64,000 bases of DNA. Source: Cornus controversa. Taxonomy: Eukaryota > Streptophyta > Magnoliopsida > Cornales > Cornaceae. The notes below the pieces were generated by a model, which was not told the origin of the DNA, did no database searches, and was given only the letters and a program-made list of their open reading frames with translations. The DNA is taken from NCBI GenBank assembly GCA_026545225.1, contig CM048854.1:28711230-28775229 (forward strand). The letters run 5' to 3'. This document shows, piece after piece, positions 33,174 to 45,639 of this stretch. Made by a program: the position numbers and the translations under genes. The stretch's first letter is position 1; each line of letters begins with the position of its first letter.

Positions 33174-34895
33174 GAAGAAGTTGACGAGAGACATGGATCA
33201 AGTTAAGTGTATCAAGGATATAGATCAAACAATCCTAATTAAAGATAAAGATATTTTAGAAAGGTAAAAAAATTACTTCCAACAATTGCAAAACGAGGAA
33301 TATACTAGAGAAGAAGTTGTTATTAATGAACATTACATAGGTATGGTCAATGAAATTCATAATAATGAAGTAGAGGACACATTAAAGAAAATCGGAAATA
33401 ATAAGGCAGTAGAACCGGATAGCATACCTATAGAGGCTTGGAGAACTTTAGGAAAGATAGGCATTGAATGGTTAACAAAGTTGTTTAACAAAATTTTAAT
33501 AGAAGAAAGGATGCCAAGTGAGTGGTGGAAAAGTACAATAGTACCAATCTATAAGAATGAATGTGATATACAAAATTGTGAAAATTATAGAGGAATTAAA
33601 TTAATGAGTCATACAATGAAATTATGGGAGAGGATAATAGAGCAACGACTAAGGAAAGAAACATCAATATCAGATAATCAATTTGGATTTATGCTGGGGA
33701 GATCTACTATGGAAGCCACATACTTGATAAGACAACTAATAGGAGAGTATAGGAGCAAACAAAAAGACTTACATATGGTTTTCATAGATTTAGAAAAGGC
33801 ATATGATAGAGTGTCAAGGAACATAATTTGGTGGGCGTTACAAAGAAAACAAATACCTATAAAACTTGTAAATCTTATCCAAGACATGTATAGTGAGATA
33901 TTTACTAGAGTCAACACTACATGTGGGGAGACTAGTGACTTCCCAATAAAGGTGGGACTACACCAAGGATCATTGTTGAGCCCATAATAGCTATTTGCGA
34001 TAATATTAGATGAAATAAAGAAAGATTTTCAAGAAAACATTCCACGGTTTATGTTATTTGCATATGACACATTATTAATAGATATTTATAAGGAAGCCTT
34101 ATCAGCAAAAGTGGAAACATAAAGAAAAGCATTAGAGTCAGCAAAAGTGGAAACATAAAGAAAAGCATTAGAGTCAAGGTAAAACGGAATATATGGCATG
34201 TAAATTTGATAAAATAAAAATAATGACAATATAAATATTACACTCCAAGATCAAATAATTTCTCAAAAGAACTTTTTCTGTTACCTAGGAAGGCTAGGAT
34301 CAATATTACAAAAAGATGGGGAGGTAGATGGGGAGGTAGATGGTGATGTAGTAAGTAGGATTGAAGTTGGGTGGACAAAGTGGAGGCAAGCTAGTGGCAT
34401 TCTTTGTGACAAGCGAATACCAAATAGACCAAAAGGGAAATTCTATAGAATGGTTATTAGATCGGCAATATTGTATGGAGCAGAGTGTTGGGCGTTGAGA
34501 AAGATGCAAATACAACGCATTCATGTAACGGCAATGAGGATGATTGGAATCACTAGAAGAGATAAGATAAATAACAAACAGGTGAGGAGAACATTAGGTA
34601 TAGCGCCTATAAATGAGAAAATTAGGGAAAGTAGACTTAGGTGGTGTGGTCATATTCAACGCAGACCCGACGATGCACCTATAAAAAGAGGAAGAGTTAT
34701 TTGTTTAGAGGGTAGGCGACAAAAAGGCCAACCAAAACTTACGTGGGATGAAGTAATTAAAAACAACTTAAAAAATCTAAATTTAGGAGAGGATATGGTT
34801 TATAATAGAAAAGAATGAAAAAAGAGAATTCATGTGACCGAGCCCATCTCTATGGGATAAAGGCAAGGATGATGATGATGAGGAGGAGGAGGAGG
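33174..34895 (+). mobile_element. RTE-type LINE, 5'-truncated, with TSD
   Basis: A 14-bp TSD, AGTTGCTGATGAGA, lies at 33160-33173 and 34896-34909. The longest frame (33286-33987) carries RT motifs: IPIEAWRTLGKIGIEWLTKL, NYRGIKLMSH, QFGFMLGRST, HMVFIDLEKAYDRV and GLHQGSLLSP, then a stop. Past the stop the active-site box reads FAYD rather than FADD, so catalysis would be lost. A later frame (34450-34818) has the RTE C-terminal region RMIGITRRDKINN and SRLRWCGHIQRRP. The 3' tail is (GAT)n then (GAG)n. The endonuclease is missing. A near-exact 30-bp direct repeat (AGAGTCAGCAAAAGTGGAAA) lies at about 34100-34165. Confidence 0.93.
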
Positions 34896-34909
34896 AGTTG
34901 CTGATGAGA

Positions 34910-36361
34910 AGCTCTGGGTCATGGTTCATGAAGAAAATTAAAAGTAGCAGCATGGCTCCCACTTCACCAATTAAAGATAGAAACCGAAGCATGTTTTATT
35001 CCAAAGAGAATATTAAAGGAAGACGACAATGGAATTTCAAACATATATATGCTCTCAACAGATATTTAGCCTCATGTTCTTTTAATAGAGCCTTTATTTT
35101 ACTCTCCCTATGGAAGCTCTCTTATTCCTCCAATTTCTGCCTTTTATTTTATCTTATGAGTTTTTTCATCCATCACATGTTTTCTCATCGTACTGTGAGT
35201 GCCGATTTCAAATGATTTGGAAGTCTTTTTCTCTTCTTTTTTTTTGTCCTCTCTCTTCACTCTTTACCAATCCTTGAACACTTGACCTAGGGGTTTGGCA
35301 ACACATGCTAACTCCAAAGCCAAAGAGGATCACTGTCTTTTTCTTCTTTGGACATAGTAGTTTTTGCTTGATTTGTCTTTAAAACACCATTAATTCAGCA
35401 ATGTGAATTATGTAGCATGCTACTGATCAAATGTAAAAGCTAAGGCTCTATAATGCTATTCAAGTTACTGTTTCAGGCATTACATAACAAACCATGACAT
35501 GCGTATTTTCATCTCCCACAAGAAAACAAGAAATATAAAATTAAGACCATGACTAGGACTTTATGCACACAAACTGAATGTGTGGAGAGAGGTGTTTATA
35601 CCTTACTGTTCATGCAGTGCAGCGTTTTGTCAAGTTCTGTCCATGAGCAAGCAGAGCACCTTCACATATTGATCTGTATGCACATCTTGAAGAAGAAATA
35701 ATATCACAAACATTATGTAAACTAAGAAACAAGACCTCACACAGCCAAAAGACTCCCAAATTGAACACTTGCTCATTCCCCAGCATAAAGAGAGTAAATG
35801 ATCTTTTATTTACCATGTTTATCAGAGAATTTGTGGACTTCTGGTTGCTTGCCTGTCCGATAGACATGGAAAGGGCAAGTGGTTAAAAGTTCCATGCTTG
35901 CAAATCATGATTCAAGTTTTCAATGAAAAGAAAATTTCAAACAATTGCATACCTATGCATTCACTACTACAATCAGAGTATTACCTTCAATTGATGAATC
36001 TATAGCATCAGAAATGCATGCTGAAAAATTGAGCTCGAGTAGAGTTTGCTACCTTCCATAGTCACTGCATCCCCAAAATGTATGTTTTCCTTTGTGTCTC
36101 CCCCACTCCACAAAAAATAAATAATATCTAGCATTGGATATAGTACTATCATGTTGTTCTCTTAAAAGAATAATAATAAAAAATATACAAGTATAGTTGC
36201 GAGCACATGACTGAACCAATTGTCTGAAGAAACCTAGCCATATAACACATGTACAAGTTTATGGCACGTTAAATTTTGGCTGGATTTACAAAATAATAAT
36301 ATTTTTTCTCTCATCTAATCTTGCCTGAAATAGAGTTGGATATCCATAAATTTCTAAGGGC
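34910..36361. other. No supported gene
   Basis: AT-rich sequence without a convincing ORF. Short splice-like signals exist on the - strand near 35600-35690, but the frames around them do not agree with each other. Confidence 0.4.
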
Positions 36362-36380
36362 TCAAACTACCAGAAAGTAT

Positions 36381-37430
36381 ACAACAACAACACCACCAAG
36401 CCTTTTCCCAATTACTTGGGGTCGGCTACATGAATCTAATGTTTCCATTCCACTCTATTTAATGTCTATCTCCTCGGTTAATTCACATGCTATCATATCT
36501 TTCTTTACTAACTCTCCCCATGTTAGCTTTGGTTTTCCTCTTCCCTTAGCATTGCCCTCAATTTGGACTATGTCACTTTTCCTGACCGGCACAGTTAAAG
36601 GATCTTCTTTGCACATGTCCAAACCATCTTAACCGATTCTCTCTCATTTTATCTCCAATTGGTGCTACTCCAACCATCTCCCTAATGTGCTCATTTCTAA
36701 TTCTATCCTTTCTAGTCTTCCCGCACATCCATCTCAACATTCGCATTTCTGCAACACTCACTTTATGCAGATGTTGTTGCCTAGCTGCCCAACATTCGGT
36801 ACCATAAAGTATGACTGGTCTAATAGTTGTTCGATAAAACTCCCCTTTCAATCGTAAGGGATACGCCTATCACACAATATACTAGATGCACCCCTCCATT
36901 TAACCCATCCTGCCTTTATTCTATGATTAACGTCATCTCCAATTTCTCCCTCATTTTGAATAATTGAGCCTAAATAGCAAAAATGTTCACTTTTTTGAAC
37001 CTCTTGATTCTCAATCCTCATTACATCCTCATTTGTCCTTCTAGATTTACTAAAATTACATTCCATATATTCAGTTTTATTTCGACTTATCTTAGACCCT
37101 TTTAGTTCTAAAGCTTCTCTCCAAATCTCCAATTTGGCATTAACTCCTTCTCTAGTCTCATCAACTAAGACAATATCATCAGCAAACAGCATACACCACA
37201 GAAAATCATCTTGGATGTGTCTTGTCAGCTCATCCATCACTAGAGCAAAAAGGTATAGACTTATTAGGAATTCGCTTGTTTCCCCCCTACAGGTGTTCAA
37301 ACTATAGTTACACACCCATCATACATGTCCTTTATTGTGTCGATGTATCCCTTTGTGACTCCTTTCTTTTCTAAAACCCTCCATATTAGGTCTCTAGGTA
37401 CCATATCATAGGCTTTCTCTAGGTACCCTA
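36381..37430 (-). mobile_element. RTE-type LINE, 5'-truncated, with 19-bp TSD
   Basis: A perfect 19-bp TSD starting TCAAACTACCAGAAAG lies at 36362-36380 and 37431-37449. On the - strand the copy begins at [19 protein letters not shown] and runs through CMLFADDIVLVDETREGV, where the catalytic FADD is intact. It continues [50 protein letters not shown] and [12 protein letters not shown]. Frameshifts near 36850 and 37300 break the ORF. The 3' tail is (GTT)n-type, unlike the (GAT)n tails of the other subfamily. Confidence 0.94.
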
Positions 37431-37449
37431 TCAAACTACCAGAAAGTAT

Positions 37450-40240
37450 GTAGGCAATTAATGTGCAAAACCTATAACACACATTGAAAACTTTTAAGTG
37501 TAATAGATTGACAAAAAAAAGGGAAAGAAAAATTCATCATAGGCGCATTACCAAAGGATATGGCTATACCAATTTTCATAATTATTCTCAAGTGATTGTA
37601 TGCCAAACTTTGGCATTAATTAATTAACCTTTTCCATCACTTGCACATCCAAAGGGAGTAGATCAAGAAAGCAACTGTGAGGCTTCTGAAACAGCCCCAT
37701 CCCACCACTTAGAGTTGGGAATTCTGGCTGGCAGAAAACTCACGACTGCGAAAAGAACACAAGAAATTTGCAGTTGTTGCAAGTTTTTCAAGAATATATA
37801 AAGTTATAACTAAAAACCTCAGTCCAGAAAAGATGGAGTGTAGAATCTAGATACAATCATCCATAAAGAAAAATAAATTTTCATAGTCAGAAAAATAGAC
37901 CTCTTTTGTTTACTGCACTGTTCAATCAAAGGGTGTTGAGATAGATAGACCAGTTAACAATTAACACTATTTGCACAAATTGACTGCCTTAAACTCAAAC
38001 CAGTATTCTCACACTTGCAATTCCAAACTTCTGCCATTACACCAGGAAACGATCCATGTCTACCCACTAATAAAAAATAAAAATAAAACCATCCATGCCT
38101 ACCCCACTGAATTTGTTTACCCTAAAAGTATGTTGTGTTCGTTTTACTTTTTCGAGAAGGTAAAAAAACTAATCTTGTTTTATACATCAACCTTTCCTCG
38201 CTGATTAGTGTTGAGAGTCCAGACATGTTAAACAGACAACCAACGAAAGAACAGATTCAAACACCTAAAAAAAAGTTAGATGTTGCTTGATGTTCAGCTT
38301 TTATAACTAAACATGTTAAGTGATTTTACAATTAGACACTTTTGACAACACAATTTGAATGTCACTTAAAAAAGTAAGTTCCATCTAGCAAGAGTCAAAA
38401 TTTTAAGTGAATAGAGCTTCACATATCACTTATGACTGAGTACACTAAATTATTTAACTGGACAAAGTCACCCTTAAAAGAAATCAAAAATTTGCAAATA
38501 AATTAAATTATAACACTTAAATTATGCTCCTAAAATTTTCAAAACTTAATTTCAGTTTTATCAAACAATAACTTAAAGCAGCTCTCTACAAATTTCAGAA
38601 ATTGTTGGATGCCCTCATCACCAACAGAGATTATAACAGTTCTTACCATCTTTCTCCACTTTCCAACTTCTTGTAAGTTATAAACAATGGAAGGGTGCAC
38701 TCATGAGCAAGACCTCCAATAATTTTCTACTTTCCTGCAATCTTGAACTCTACTTCACAGAATAAGGAAGCAACCTACTTTACCTCGCATGAATCAAATT
38801 CCTAAGGGAACTTAAAAATTTATTTCTCTTTCCAGTCTAAAGCTGTAATTTTTTTTTCTTCTTTAATTTGAACTGGTAAAAGCATTTCACAAACAACATA
38901 CTTAGCACACAAGGAGTCCATAAATGCTCAAGCATTCCATTTGACATATAATGGCATAAAATATGGTTACAGAAGGCAAATAAAGTTTCAAATCAAATGC
39001 AACAGAAAAGGACCATTTTATACCAATACATGACCTCCACATTACAATAAAAAGAAGAAGTACATGACCAGAAAATCCAGAGCCCACAACATCATCAGGA
39101 AGAACTAACTATTTATAGTAGCACAACATATGACATCCATTTCATGTTAATAAGATTATTTATACCGGCAGTAAAAGATTCACTTGAAAGAAATGGAATC
39201 ATATGTCCCAGCCTTTTTTTTTTTGGAAAATTACCCAACATGAGTCAAAACAGTATAACATGCGTAGTCATTATTAGATCATAAAGCACTTTTGGAGGGA
39301 ACTTAACCCTTAATTAATTTAAAAATGTCTCAAACTTGTCATAAATCAATCAAAATGAATTTAATAAATACTTGATAGAGCATTAGTATGCAAGACAGAA
39401 GTAGACAAGAAAATTCACACCTTTTACCTCTCGATGTCCTCAGCCAAAATCTCATTCTGAGACAGTGGATTCCCCACACACTTGAACAGTTGTCATATTC
39501 AGAAACATCCGACAAATTTTTCTTTTCTGAAGGACCTGAGGGAAGACAATGATGGAATGAGATAAGTGTAAAGCCCTGACAAATGCTCCTTGATCCAGAC
39601 AGAATTTTGATTTTCCTCTTTAATTAACTTTTAATTGCCCTAGCAAATTGATTTAACATTCCGTCCTTGCCCTTCCAATACATTTTGTTGATTAACAACT
39701 TCTCCCAGTGTTCTGCAGGTTCAATCCTCCGATACAGAATTCAAGGTTTGCATGGGTGCTTCAAGTGGCTCATAATTTGTCCCACTCTAAAAAATCATGA
39801 AACACTTTATGTGAATATGTAAGCTAAAACCAAAATGATTAAAAGAAGGTTTCATTAAAAAAATTATGTATTTATAATGGTACCTTTTGACTTGCTCACC
39901 CTGTATACCAACAGAATTTAGATCCTGGGATGACATTCAAATGCAACAAGTGTATGAAAATATGTTACACCTTCAAGAACTATAAATCATACTGATTGTG
40001 ATTGGTGCACATGGGTTAATTCACCCAACTGGCACGGGTAATACAAAAAAAATATGAAGGCCACTTTTTTATAATAAAAAAAAACCTTTTCGTTGGAAAA
40101 AATATGAGTGCCAATCCTATCATTGCTTTAAGCTTCCATAAATTTCCAACAATTGTACCAATCAAACACGAATTAACTTCCTGACAGCATTTAGATTAAA
40201 AACCCAAGATAAAACTTTAAAAGCTGGTCTCACTAGAAGA
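37450..40240. other. Non-coding or diverged sequence; one possible terminal exon on the - strand
   Basis: No gene can be assembled. On the - strand a good acceptor (TTCTTTTCGCAG) precedes an 83-bp open stretch 37745-37663 reading VSFLPARIPNSKWWDGAVSE and then a stop. Other open stretches (about 38690-38540 and 39465-39432) do not join to it in a consistent phase. These may be remnants or chance. Confidence 0.3.
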
Positions 40241-40905
40241 TGTTCTAGTTTTATAATTCACAACCAGAAAAGAGAGGCATAAAAGGGAAGACACAAAATA
40301 TAGTTACGAACATCAACTAATTTATCTTCCATTTTATCCATGTTACATGGACACAAGTACGTGTGCTGGGTACAAGTATGTGTTTAAGTATAGGATTTAT
40401 CAAATATCCACACCTAATGGACACAAGGAGATGGCTGAATATCCATATTATTAACATTTTCCCATTATTTTATAGAGTAAATAATATTTGGACTCATTTA
40501 AAGCAACAATGTAACAGAATGATTATGTACAATTCTATAATAAACTTGAATTATTCTTAGATTCATGTCCAACTATATATGTCGTACACATGTTCTAGTT
40601 TTATAATTCACCACCAGAAAATAGAAAGAATGCATAAAAGAGAGGACACAAAATATTGTTATGAACATCAACTTATCAATCTTCCATTTGATCTATGTTA
40701 CATGGACTTGCTACATCTGCCGGATGCAAATATGTGTCTAAGTGATGGCTTTATCAAATCTGCAAACCTAAGGACACAGAGAGATGGCTGAATATTCATA
40801 TAATTTGTCATTTATTTTATAGGCGAATAACATTTACACTCCTTGTTAAGCAATAATGAAGTGGAATGATTATGCACAATTATATATTAAACTTGAATTA
40901 CATGT
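40241..40905. repeat. 350-bp tandem duplication
   Basis: TGTTCTAGTTTTATAATTCA begins one copy at 40241 and the next at 40591, exactly 350 bp apart. The copies share GACACAAAATAT, GAACATCAACT, TGTTACATGGAC, TTTATCAAAT, GAGATGGCTGAAT and TTAAACTTGAATTA, with many substitutions and small indels. The second copy fades out near 40905. Confidence 0.82.
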
Positions 40906-42717
40906 CTTGGACAAATATCCCATACCCTAGCGCAATATGGGTACTTCAGATATTTTATAAATAATGAATATACATTAAAGGCCACTGAATCAGACAACAC
41001 TTGACAAAGATGTAAAATTAAAACATTTTGAAAGATAAAATTAGCTAAAAAAATAAGCCAAGAAAGCAATTAAAGAGGCTAACTTCTAACATACAATTTT
41101 TGTGCCATCAATGACAATAGTTGTCATGTGCGAGCTTCTACTCCTACAATTTTCCTTCTCTTACCCATCAAAAGCTGTGTTTTCTACTCCAGTCATTAAA
41201 TGTACATACAAACAAAAAGATAAACAAGAGGTCTGACAATGGTTCAAAAACATAAAAAAGGTCCTCCAATAAAGACAATTTAGATATATCTAGCATGCAC
41301 ATGGACATCTACCTTCAAAAATCCTCTAATAAGAATATAACCATCAGGAGTCAAGTAAAAGAACCAACACGTGACTAGCAATAATACTGTCAACATCTTT
41401 TGTGGTCATCTTCTTACAACCATAGTTTCCTTTCTTTCAAACTTCTCCATAAACTCGCACAGAGATTCAAACTTCTCAATATGAATCTCCTTTTCAGGTT
41501 TCAACAATTTTAATACAATTATAAGAAATAACATGACCTCAAAACATAAAATATGGCACACATTATACAATGTAAATTTAATTTGAAATAGAATCTAGGT
41601 GTATAAACTCAAAACAGCAACCAAAGAACACTAGTGTAGCTCCATCTGAAATTTGTCAAGCTAAGGAAATAGCATACCACAAGCTCAAAGCACTTTACAT
41701 AACTAAAAGGACAACAACAACGCAAGTCTTACGAATTTGGGGGTGCTAGGAAGGTGGACTGGATAAGAACCTAACTTCTAGAATGTTAAAATCTATAGGT
41801 TTTGCCCAATTGTCCAAAGAGTTAAGCATGCATCCTTTGGGATGTCTCAACACATCAAGTGCAAATATGGAAATTAATAATTAAAAATACATATATGCGC
41901 AGGTCAAATTACGATAACTGCCACATGACATGCCCTTAATCCTTCAATTTGTGAATATGAATGATACAAGCTCCACAGTCTAGATACAAGAAGCTGCAGT
42001 CACATGAGGAAGACATTCGAAACCAACAACCTTACGTGATCAACCTTACATGTGATAAAACGAGGTTCAAGAAATTATTAAAAATAACTCCGTTCAGGGT
42101 TGAATCAACCAATTGACTGTATCAAAACAAATCAGCTGTTGGCAAAGATGCTCAAGATCCGAGAAAGATACCAACATGCATCTTCTACTCCAAGATGACT
42201 CTACAAACATTTTAAACAAGTAAACTGAAAAATGTAAAGGATGATTAAAATTTAACAAATTTTAGCCTTGAAAATTACACAATGATACAAAACCTCAAAG
42301 ACCACCATGCAAAGAAATGCATCCTTGTTTCTGTTATTTTTAAGTTGAATTCTCTCCACAGTCTAATCAAAAAGCAATGCTCACATAAGACCATGAACAA
42401 TAGTATTCCAAATCTCACGGGTAAAAACCTTCTCAATCTCAGCCTATCTTTCCCACATTCCATGTTATCATATTGGGACCACTTATTCTAAAGTGAAACA
42501 CGAGAAATATTTCAAACCCTTTTGGCTGTAAATCAGCCACCAAGGCCAGGGAACTGCAAAGAATTAACAATAACATGACTCATCCAAAATATGAACAATT
42601 GATTCATCAGCAATAAATTCAACAATAATTTTTTTTAAACTATTCTCTTATGCTAACTAACAAAGTACCCTATTCATCACATTTCTATATATTACCAGGT
42701 ATATAATACTCAACTAA
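40906..42717. other. No supported gene
   Basis: AT-rich sequence. The open frames on either strand at 42275-42491 and 40887-41069 are opposite-strand shadows without protein-like character. No repeat boundary was found. Confidence 0.4.
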
Positions 42718-42775
42718 ATAAAGCCTTTCCCAACTACTTGTGGTCGGCTACATGAATCCCATTTTCCCATTCCGC
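42718..42775 (-). mobile_element. Short RTE LINE 3' fragment
   Basis: GCCTTTCCCAACTACTTGTG followed by GTCGGCTACATGAATCCC matches the 3' end of the (GTT)-tailed RTE subfamily at 36381. It stops after about 58 bp with no tail or TSD. Confidence 0.65.
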
Positions 42776-42947
42776 TTCTTGGGATCCATGTTCATATCGG
42801 TCCTAACAACAGTTTAGGTTGTCTATCAAGCTACGTAACACAACCCTCCTCCTCCTTCCAAAATGGGACCAGCTATGTAAAGATAAGATCAAAAAACATG
42901 ACATAAGCAAAGTTTACTAAGTATCTAATAGTATTAGATAAAAAATT

Positions 42948-43821
42948 GGCAAAAGTGCAAAAAAACCCCCCGAGGTTTCTCCAAATGAGCATAATACCCA
43001 CCTCTACTTACAAAGTGAGCAAATAAGTCCCCAAACTTTCAAAAAGTGAGCAAGATGCCCCCTTGAGACCATTTTCAGCCAACTTTTGAAACACAATTCC
43101 TAAACTACCCCTTGTATATTACATTTAAAAGATGAAAAAAAAATGTAGAAACCCCAAACTAATGAGATTAATGCAAGGATGATGGTGATGGTAATAATAT
43201 TTTACATTATACAAGGAATATTAGTTGAGCTAGCATTATTTTAAAATTTGATCTTTTTAAAAAATATATATATATATATATATATATATACTTACTTTCG
43301 TAAATTAAAAATAATAATAATAAGTGTATTTACAAAAAAATTAAAATAAAAAATTTACTTACTTTATTAAATTTAAAATGATTTGATGTAGGCAGACCCA
43401 TGCCATCCGAGTCTTTGCTAATAAATACTTTTTTATTTCAATTTTTCTATAAATACACTAATTATTATTATTTTAAATTTAATAAAGTAATCTTTTTTTT
43501 AAGAAAAAAGATCAAATTTTAAAATAATGCTAGCTCAAGTAATATTCCTTGTATAATATAAAATATTATTACCACCACCATCATCCTTGCATTAATTTCA
43601 TTAGTTTGAGTTTTTGGCATTTTTTTATTTTTTTCAATTTTTAAATGTTATATATAAGGGGTAGTTTAGGAATTGTATTTCAAAAGGTTGCTGAAAATGG
43701 TCTCAAGGGGGCATCCTGCTCACTTTTTGAAAGTTTGGGAACTTATTTGCTCATTTTGTAAGTATAGGGGGGTATTATGCTCACTTGGGGAAACCTCAGG
43801 GGGCTTTTTTGCACTTTTGCC
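42948..43821. mobile_element. Foldback Mutator-type element with about 315-bp inverted repeats
   Basis: The 874-bp element starts GGCAAAAGTGC and ends with the exact complement. A perfect 9-bp TSD, TAAAAAATT, lies at 42939-42947 and 43822-43830. The arms, about 42948-43265 and 43505-43821, are roughly 90 percent complementary, for example GAGACCATTTTCAGC against GCTGAAAATGGTCTC. The interior continues the palindrome around AATAATAATAATAAGTGTAT. No transposase gene is present. Long inverted repeats and the 9-bp TSD fit Mutator-like elements. Confidence 0.92.
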
Positions 43822-43921
43822 TAAAAAATTATATGTTCATATATCATAGTACCTCCATGTATATATAACGCAGGAATTATCCTCTTTAAGAAGAAAATTT
43901 GTAGAACCTACTGTATCGGGT

Positions 43922-44402
43922 CATCACCACCATCCTTGCCTTTATCCCATATGGATGGGGTCGGCCACATGAATTCTCTTTTTCCATTCTTTCCTATTAT
44001 ACACCATGTCTTTTTCTTAAATTTAATTTCTTTAAGTTGTTTTTAATTACTTCATCCCACATAAGCTTTGGTCGGTCTCTTTGTCGATTACCTTCTGAAC
44101 AAACAACTCTTCCTCTTTTAACAAGTGCAAAATCAGTCCTCTTTTAACAAGTGCATAATCGGGTCTATGTTGGATATGACCATACCACCTAAGTCTACTT
44201 TCTCTAATTTTATCATTTATGGGCGCTATACCTAATGTTCCCCTCACACGTTCATTATTTATCTCATCTCTTCTAGTGATTCCTACCATCTAATGTAGCA
44301 TCCTCATTTCCACTACATGAATGCGTTGTATTTGTGTCTTTTTCAATACCCAACACTCCGCTCCATACAATATTGTTATGGTACCCGATACAATAGAATT
44401 TT
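43922..44402 (-). mobile_element. RTE-type LINE, 5'-truncated, with 15-bp TSD
   Basis: A perfect 15-bp TSD, CCTACTGTATCGGGT, lies at 43907-43921 and 44403-44417. On the - strand the body reads the RTE C-terminal region: MVGITRRDEINNERVRGTLG, IAPINDKIRESRLRWYGHIQ, then the 3' end CATGTGGCCGACCCCATCC and a (GATGGTGGTGAT) tail. It belongs to the same subfamily as 33174-34895. Its 5' junction carries an inverted copy of the target, GGTACCCGATACAATAG. Confidence 0.9.
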
Positions 44403-44719
44403 CCTACTGTATCGGGTACTATAGCAATATTATTCGCAAGTACTATAGCAGCACTACAACAAAATAATTTTCAATTTACAATTCCAATTACTCCTATAAA
44501 AGGGGCTTTATGTCATTCCTCCTTTTTTTTACTTAAAGTTCTGATGTAGATACGAGATCAAAGTTCTAGTTAATATTTAGAATCTATAAGGTTTTATGTT
44601 TGCATTCCTTACAAATAGCTATTGAGTTCATTTGTGAACATCAAGGTTTGCTTGATTCGCATCCATAAACAAAAGTTTTTCTTCATTCGAAAGCAGTTAA
44701 CTATGCATATGGTAAAATA

Positions 44720-44721
44720 TA

Positions 44722-44752
<31 letters not shown>

Positions 44753-44764
44753 AAAAAGGGGGGG
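44720..44764. repeat. Compound homopolymer C-run, A-run, G-run
   Basis: About 20 C are followed directly by about 15 A and then 7 G, then a G-rich tract GGGCGGGCGG with further GG repeats to about 44790. The C and G runs can pair across the A-run, and the G-rich side could form a quadruplex. Confidence 0.85.
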
Positions 44765-45639
44765 CGGGCGGTTGGTGGGGGGTGGGGTTGGTGTTGAGAG
44801 AGTAAGATTTTGATGTTTAAGCATAAGTTTTTTTCTGTTTTCGTTTAGGGGAAAAAAATCAAATATCATCAACTATAGACAAGAGAGCTCACTTTAATAC
44901 ATGTAACTCTTCATGCTAAGTTCTTTTACTAACCAAAAACATTGTGTTACTTGTGTATTGCACGAATACACAAACTGAAAAATAAAAGGGAAGGAGAGCC
45001 TTGAAAAACTAACAATTTTTCACATTACAATAACCAGGCTTTAAAGAGAGACTCCCTAAATTGTAAATGATTTCTGAAAAAACATTTGAAAAAAAAAAAA
45101 ATGGATTCCACAAAGCATTTGTGTTCGATATATAAAAGAAATCAACAACCAACCAAAGAAAGAACTAAAAGATGAAGGGAAAAAGAGAGAGAGAGAAGAA
45201 TGAATAGCTTATTTCAATTATCTTCATTCTATGAGAATACATGATTGCAGGAACACTGACCATATGGTTTGTGGATGTACAAATTATGCTTATTTAGCTT
45301 CAGAAACACACCTCCTATCTACACACCTCGCTAGAATTCCTTGAACAATCTTATCCTGATACTTCTCTGCATTCCATGACTGAAACATAGCACAACTCAC
45401 ATCCATCCATTCTCACAAATTCATCACACTGAAACCATCTATTTTACATTCTTTCAACCTACTCTTCTGGACTTACTACCACACACACCCTATCATCCAT
45501 TCATTTTATAACTACATATTACAAGTAGTCATGTCAATACATCTTTTACTAAAAGTGTCTTCCAGTAAGCTATTATGCATGAATACTATTGACATTGGGA
45601 CCTTGCAAATATGTTTACTATATTTAATCAATGATTACT

